Source: Bacillota bacterium (GTDB taxonomy: Bacteria; Bacillota; Clostridia; Oscillospirales; Oscillospiraceae). From it: a DNA stretch of 7,712 bases. The translations under genes and the position numbers were made by a program. Below the pieces are notes generated by a model. It saw only the letters and a program-made list of their open reading frames with translations, was not told where the DNA came from and did not search any database. Of the stretch, positions 5,627 through 7,712 are shown one piece after another. The stretch covers positions 1 to 7,712 of the forward strand of contig JAJUHD010000123.1 in the NCBI GenBank assembly GCA_029268085.1, given 5' to 3'. How positions within the stretch are numbered: the first letter of the stretch is position 1; each line of letters begins with the position of its first letter.

Positions 5627-5642
5627 CTGAATAAATATTCGG
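5627..5642. promoter_or_regulatory. ARG box, probable ArgR operator of argG
   Basis: TGAATAAATATTCG at 5628-5641 matches the known ArgR/AhrC half-site layout (TGAAT-N4-ATTCA) at all but the last base. It lies between the transcription start and the GGAGG ribosome site at 5641-5645. Further ATTC and GAAT half-sites are scattered over 5501-5570 and could hold additional ArgR hexamer contacts. Repression by ArgR with arginine is inferred. Confidence 0.65.
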
Positions 5643-5653
5643 AGGGAATCAAA

Positions 5654-6868
5654 ATGAGTGAAATTAAAAAATGCGTACTTGCCTATTCGGGCGGGCTTGA
5701 TACATCGATAATCATTCCATGGCTCAAGGAAAATTACGGCTGCGAAGTCATCGCGGTTTCCGGCAACGTCGGTCAGGCCGATGAGCTTGAGGGGCTTGAG
5801 GAAAAGGCTCTCAAGACCGGCGCGAGCAAGCTTTATATCCTCGACTTAGTCGACGATTATGCCGAAAACTACATTATCCCGACGATGAAGGCAGGCGCAA
5901 AATACGAGACATATCTGCTCGGTACGTCCACAGCGCGCCCCTGTATCGCGAAGGGTCTCGTCGAGGTCGCTCTCAAGGAGGGTGCTGACGCTATCTGCCA
6001 CGGCTGCACAGGCAAAGGGAACGATCAGGTGCGTTTTGAGCTCGCGGTCAAGGCTCTCGCTCCCCAGATGAAGATAATTGCCCCATGGAGGGAATGGAAT
6101 ATAAAGAGCCGCGAGGAAGAGATTGACTACGCCGAAGCTCATAACGTCCCTCTGAAGATAAGCCGCGAGACGAACTATTCCAAGGACAAGAACATGTGGC
6201 ATCTCAGCCACGAAGGACTTGACCTTGAGGATCCCGCGAACGAGCCGCAGTACAACAAGCCCGGATTCCTTGAAATGTGCGTTTCGCCCGAGATGGCTCC
6301 CGACAAGCCGACATATGTCGAAATAGAGTTCGAAAAGGGCACTCCCGTCGCGGTTGACGGCGAAAGGATGAAGGTTGCGGACATCATCTGGAAGCTCAAC
6401 AAGCTCGGCGGCGAGAATGGCATTGGTCTGATCGACATTGTTGAGAACAGGCTCGTCGGCATGAAGTGCCGCGGAGTTTACGAGACCCCGGGAGGCACAA
6501 TTCTCTATTATGCACATCAGGTTCTTGAAACGCTCTGTCTTGATAAGGCGACGGCCCACCTCAAGGAGCAGCTCTCAGTTACATACGCTGAGCTCGTATA
6601 TAACGGGCAGTGGTTTACCCCGCTCAAGAAGGCGCTCGACGCTTTTGTCGACGTGACGCAGGAGAACGTGACCGGCAAGGTAAAGCTCAAGCTCTACAAG
6701 GGCAACATGATAAACGCATCCGTGACGTCTCCGTATTCTCTTTATTCCGAGAATATCGCGACATTCGGAGCAAGCGACTACAACCAGAAGGACGCCGAAG
6801 GCTTCATCAACCTTTACGGCCTGCCCATCAAGGTTAAGGCAATGCTGGAGCAAGGACTCCTGAAATAG
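5654..6868 (+). CDS. argG: Argininosuccinate synthase
   Basis: The 404-residue enzyme joins citrulline and aspartate with ATP to form argininosuccinate, the penultimate step of arginine biosynthesis. The ATP pyrophosphatase loop AYSGGLDTS is at 10-18. LLGTSTARPCIAK (88-100) and HGCTGKGNDQVRFE (116-129) are the conserved citrulline/aspartate-binding blocks, followed by APWREW and the usual C-terminal dimerisation region ending KAMLEQGLLK. The length is typical and the frame intact. A GGAGG site at 5641-5645 lies eight bases before the ATG. The gene stands alone: argH, usually next to it, is not present, since a phosphofructokinase gene follows. A promoter and ARG box immediately upstream suggest repression by arginine. 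Confidence 0.97.
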   Translation: MSEIKKCVLAYSGGLDTSIIIPWLKENYGCEVIAVSGNVGQADELEGLEEKALKTGASKLYILDLVDDYAENYIIPTMKAGAKYETYLLGTSTARPCIAKGLVEVALKEGADAICHGCTGKGNDQVRFELAVKALAPQMKIIAPWREWNIKSREEEIDYAEAHNVPLKISRETNYSKDKNMWHLSHEGLDLEDPANEPQYNKPGFLEMCVSPEMAPDKPTYVEIEFEKGTPVAVDGERMKVADIIWKLNKLGGENGIGLIDIVENRLVGMKCRGVYETPGGTILYYAHQVLETLCLDKATAHLKEQLSVTYAELVYNGQWFTPLKKALDAFVDVTQENVTGKVKLKLYKGNMINASVTSPYSLYSENIATFGASDYNQKDAEGFINLYGLPIKVKAMLEQGLLK

Positions 6869-6882
6869 GATGTTTTAAACAA

Positions 6883-6910
6883 AAAGCGGCAGGTTTTTAC
6901 CTGTCGCTTT
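6883..6910. terminator. Stem-loop after argG
   Basis: AAAGCGGCAGGT (6883-6894) pairs with ACCTGTCGCTTT (6899-6910) over 12 positions, with one G-T pair and a TTTT loop. It starts 14 bases after the argG stop. The T-run after the stem is short (three T within the stem end), so termination may be incomplete. Confidence 0.65.
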
Positions 6911-6919
6911 ATGATTATA

Positions 6920-6948
6920 TTGACATTTAGGCCTTAAAGCTGTATGAT
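6920..6948 (+). promoter_or_regulatory. Promoter of the phosphofructokinase gene
   Basis: TTGACA (6920-6925) is perfect consensus, followed by a 17-base spacer and TATGAT (6943-6948, five of six). Transcription would begin near 6955, about 35 bases before the ATG at 6991. Confidence 0.85.
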
Positions 6949-6990
6949 ACATTTGTAATGTGTGGCACAAACATATAGGGAGAGATACAT

Positions 6991-7712
6991 ATGAAACGCA
7001 GCACAAAGATAGGCATCGTGACGAGCGGCGGGGACTGCCAAGGTTTGAACGCGGCTATACGCGGCGTGGGAAAGGCGCTTTTTCAGCATCTTGACAATGT
7101 TGAGGTATTCGGCATGTATGACGGATACCGGGGGCTCATCGAGGGCGACTACAGATTTATGGAGACTAAGGATTTTTCCGGCATACTGACTCAGGGCGGA
7201 ACGATACTGGGCACTTCACGCCAGAAATACATTCCGGGGAAGGCGATCGTGGACGACGCAGGCAACGATGTGATGCCTGCAATGCTGGATACTTACAACC
7301 GCCTTAACCTTGATTGTCTTGTCGTCATGGGCGGCAACGGAACGCAGAAAAGCGCAAAGCTCTTGATGGACGCGGGCATGAACATTATTACGCTGCCGAA
7401 GACTATTGATAACGACATATGGGGAACGGATACGACCTTCGGTTTCCAGAGTGCGGTTGATATAGCGACTAATGTTATAGACTATATACATTCGACAGCA
7501 AACTCCCATAGCCGCATATTTCTCGTGGAGCTCATGGGCCGAGACGCCGGATGGCTTACGCTGAATGCCGGCATGGCCAGCGGCGCAGACGTTGTACTCA
7601 TACCGGAGATTCCGTATGATATTGAAAAAATTGCACAAGCGGTTGAATTCCGCAGGAAGCGCGGCAGCAACTATACGATAGTCGCGGTGGCCGAGGGAGC
7701 TGTTTCCGTAAA
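6991..7712 (+). CDS. pfkA: 6-phosphofructokinase, GGNGT/PKTIDND type (3' truncated by window)
   Basis: The frame opens at ATG 6991, with GGGAG at 6978-6982, and runs uninterrupted to the window edge, giving 240 residues. It phosphorylates fructose 6-phosphate in glycolysis. Landmarks are TSGGDCQGLNAAIRG (11-25), GGTILGTSR (69-77), the phosphoryl donor loop GGNGT (114-118), PKTIDND (136-142) with catalytic base D140, TTFGFQSA, and VELMGRDAGW for sugar phosphate binding. Relative to E. coli numbering it has G at 104, which favours ATP, and K at 124, the residue seen in pyrophosphate enzymes. This mix belongs to the mixed-substrate clade, where several members use ATP. The aspartate before G104 is asparagine (N116), which I recall in clostridial relatives. 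Donor choice is therefore not settled by sequence. The missing C-terminus is roughly a quarter to a third of the protein. Confidence 0.93.
   Translation, partial: MKRSTKIGIVTSGGDCQGLNAAIRGVGKALFQHLDNVEVFGMYDGYRGLIEGDYRFMETKDFSGILTQGGTILGTSRQKYIPGKAIVDDAGNDVMPAMLDTYNRLNLDCLVVMGGNGTQKSAKLLMDAGMNIITLPKTIDNDIWGTDTTFGFQSAVDIATNVIDYIHSTANSHSRIFLVELMGRDAGWLTLNAGMASGADVVLIPEIPYDIEKIAQAVEFRRKRGSNYTIVAVAEGAVSV

Noticed and set aside
5846..6559. 237-codon minus-strand frame opposite argG
   Set aside because: argG is intact and unmistakable on the other strand; the antisense frame arises from its codon bias and has no family features.

Overview
The window looks like a chromosomal segment of an anaerobic, low-to-middle GC Gram-positive bacterium, most likely a gut-type member of the Clostridia. 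The grounds are near-consensus sigma-A promoters with 17-base spacers, AGGAGG-type ribosome binding sites, a YtrA-type GntR regulator paired with an ABC exporter, a T-box leader, an ArgR-type operator and oxygen-sensitive radical SAM chemistry. The taxonomic call is an inference from style; no rRNA or marker phylogeny is available here.

Layout. (1) 1-132 is the C-terminal tail of a membrane protein that enters from the left. (2) 133-551 has no gene. It holds two almost identical palindromic terminators (161-192 and 448-479) bracketing a 255-base segment packed with inverted repeats, then a strong promoter with a palindromic operator. (3) 552-2392 is a three-gene operon: GntR/YtrA-type repressor, ABC ATPase, ABC-2 type permease. 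It ends in a bidirectional terminator shared with the convergent alaA. (4) 2438-3655 (minus) is alaA, an alanine-forming aminotransferase. Its roughly 290-base leader is a T-box riboswitch whose specifier reads GCC (alanine), driven by a perfect-consensus promoter. (5) 4081-5438 (minus) is a two-gene unit with a four-base ATGA overlap: a YbaK/EbsC-type tRNA editing protein followed by a radical SAM protein of the PflX (COG1313) type. (6) 5439-5653 is an AT-rich divergent regulatory region with promoters in both directions and many ATTC/GAAT half-sites, including a good ARG box next to the argG ribosome binding site. (7) 5654-6868 is argG. (8) 6991 to the right edge is a phosphofructokinase, cut off after about 240 codons, with its own strong promoter.

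Themes. Several genes concern amino acid supply and translation quality: alaA under control of uncharged tRNA-Ala, argG under probable arginine repression, and an editing protein that removes mischarged amino acids from tRNA. The ABC operon is probably self-regulated by its own GntR repressor and may respond to envelope-active compounds, as in the Bacillus ytr system. No phage genes, CRISPR array, complete insertion sequence, tRNA or rRNA gene was seen. I did not find a clearly new multi-gene system. The least explained parts are the bracketed palindrome-rich segment at 161-479 and the tRNA-editing/radical SAM pair.
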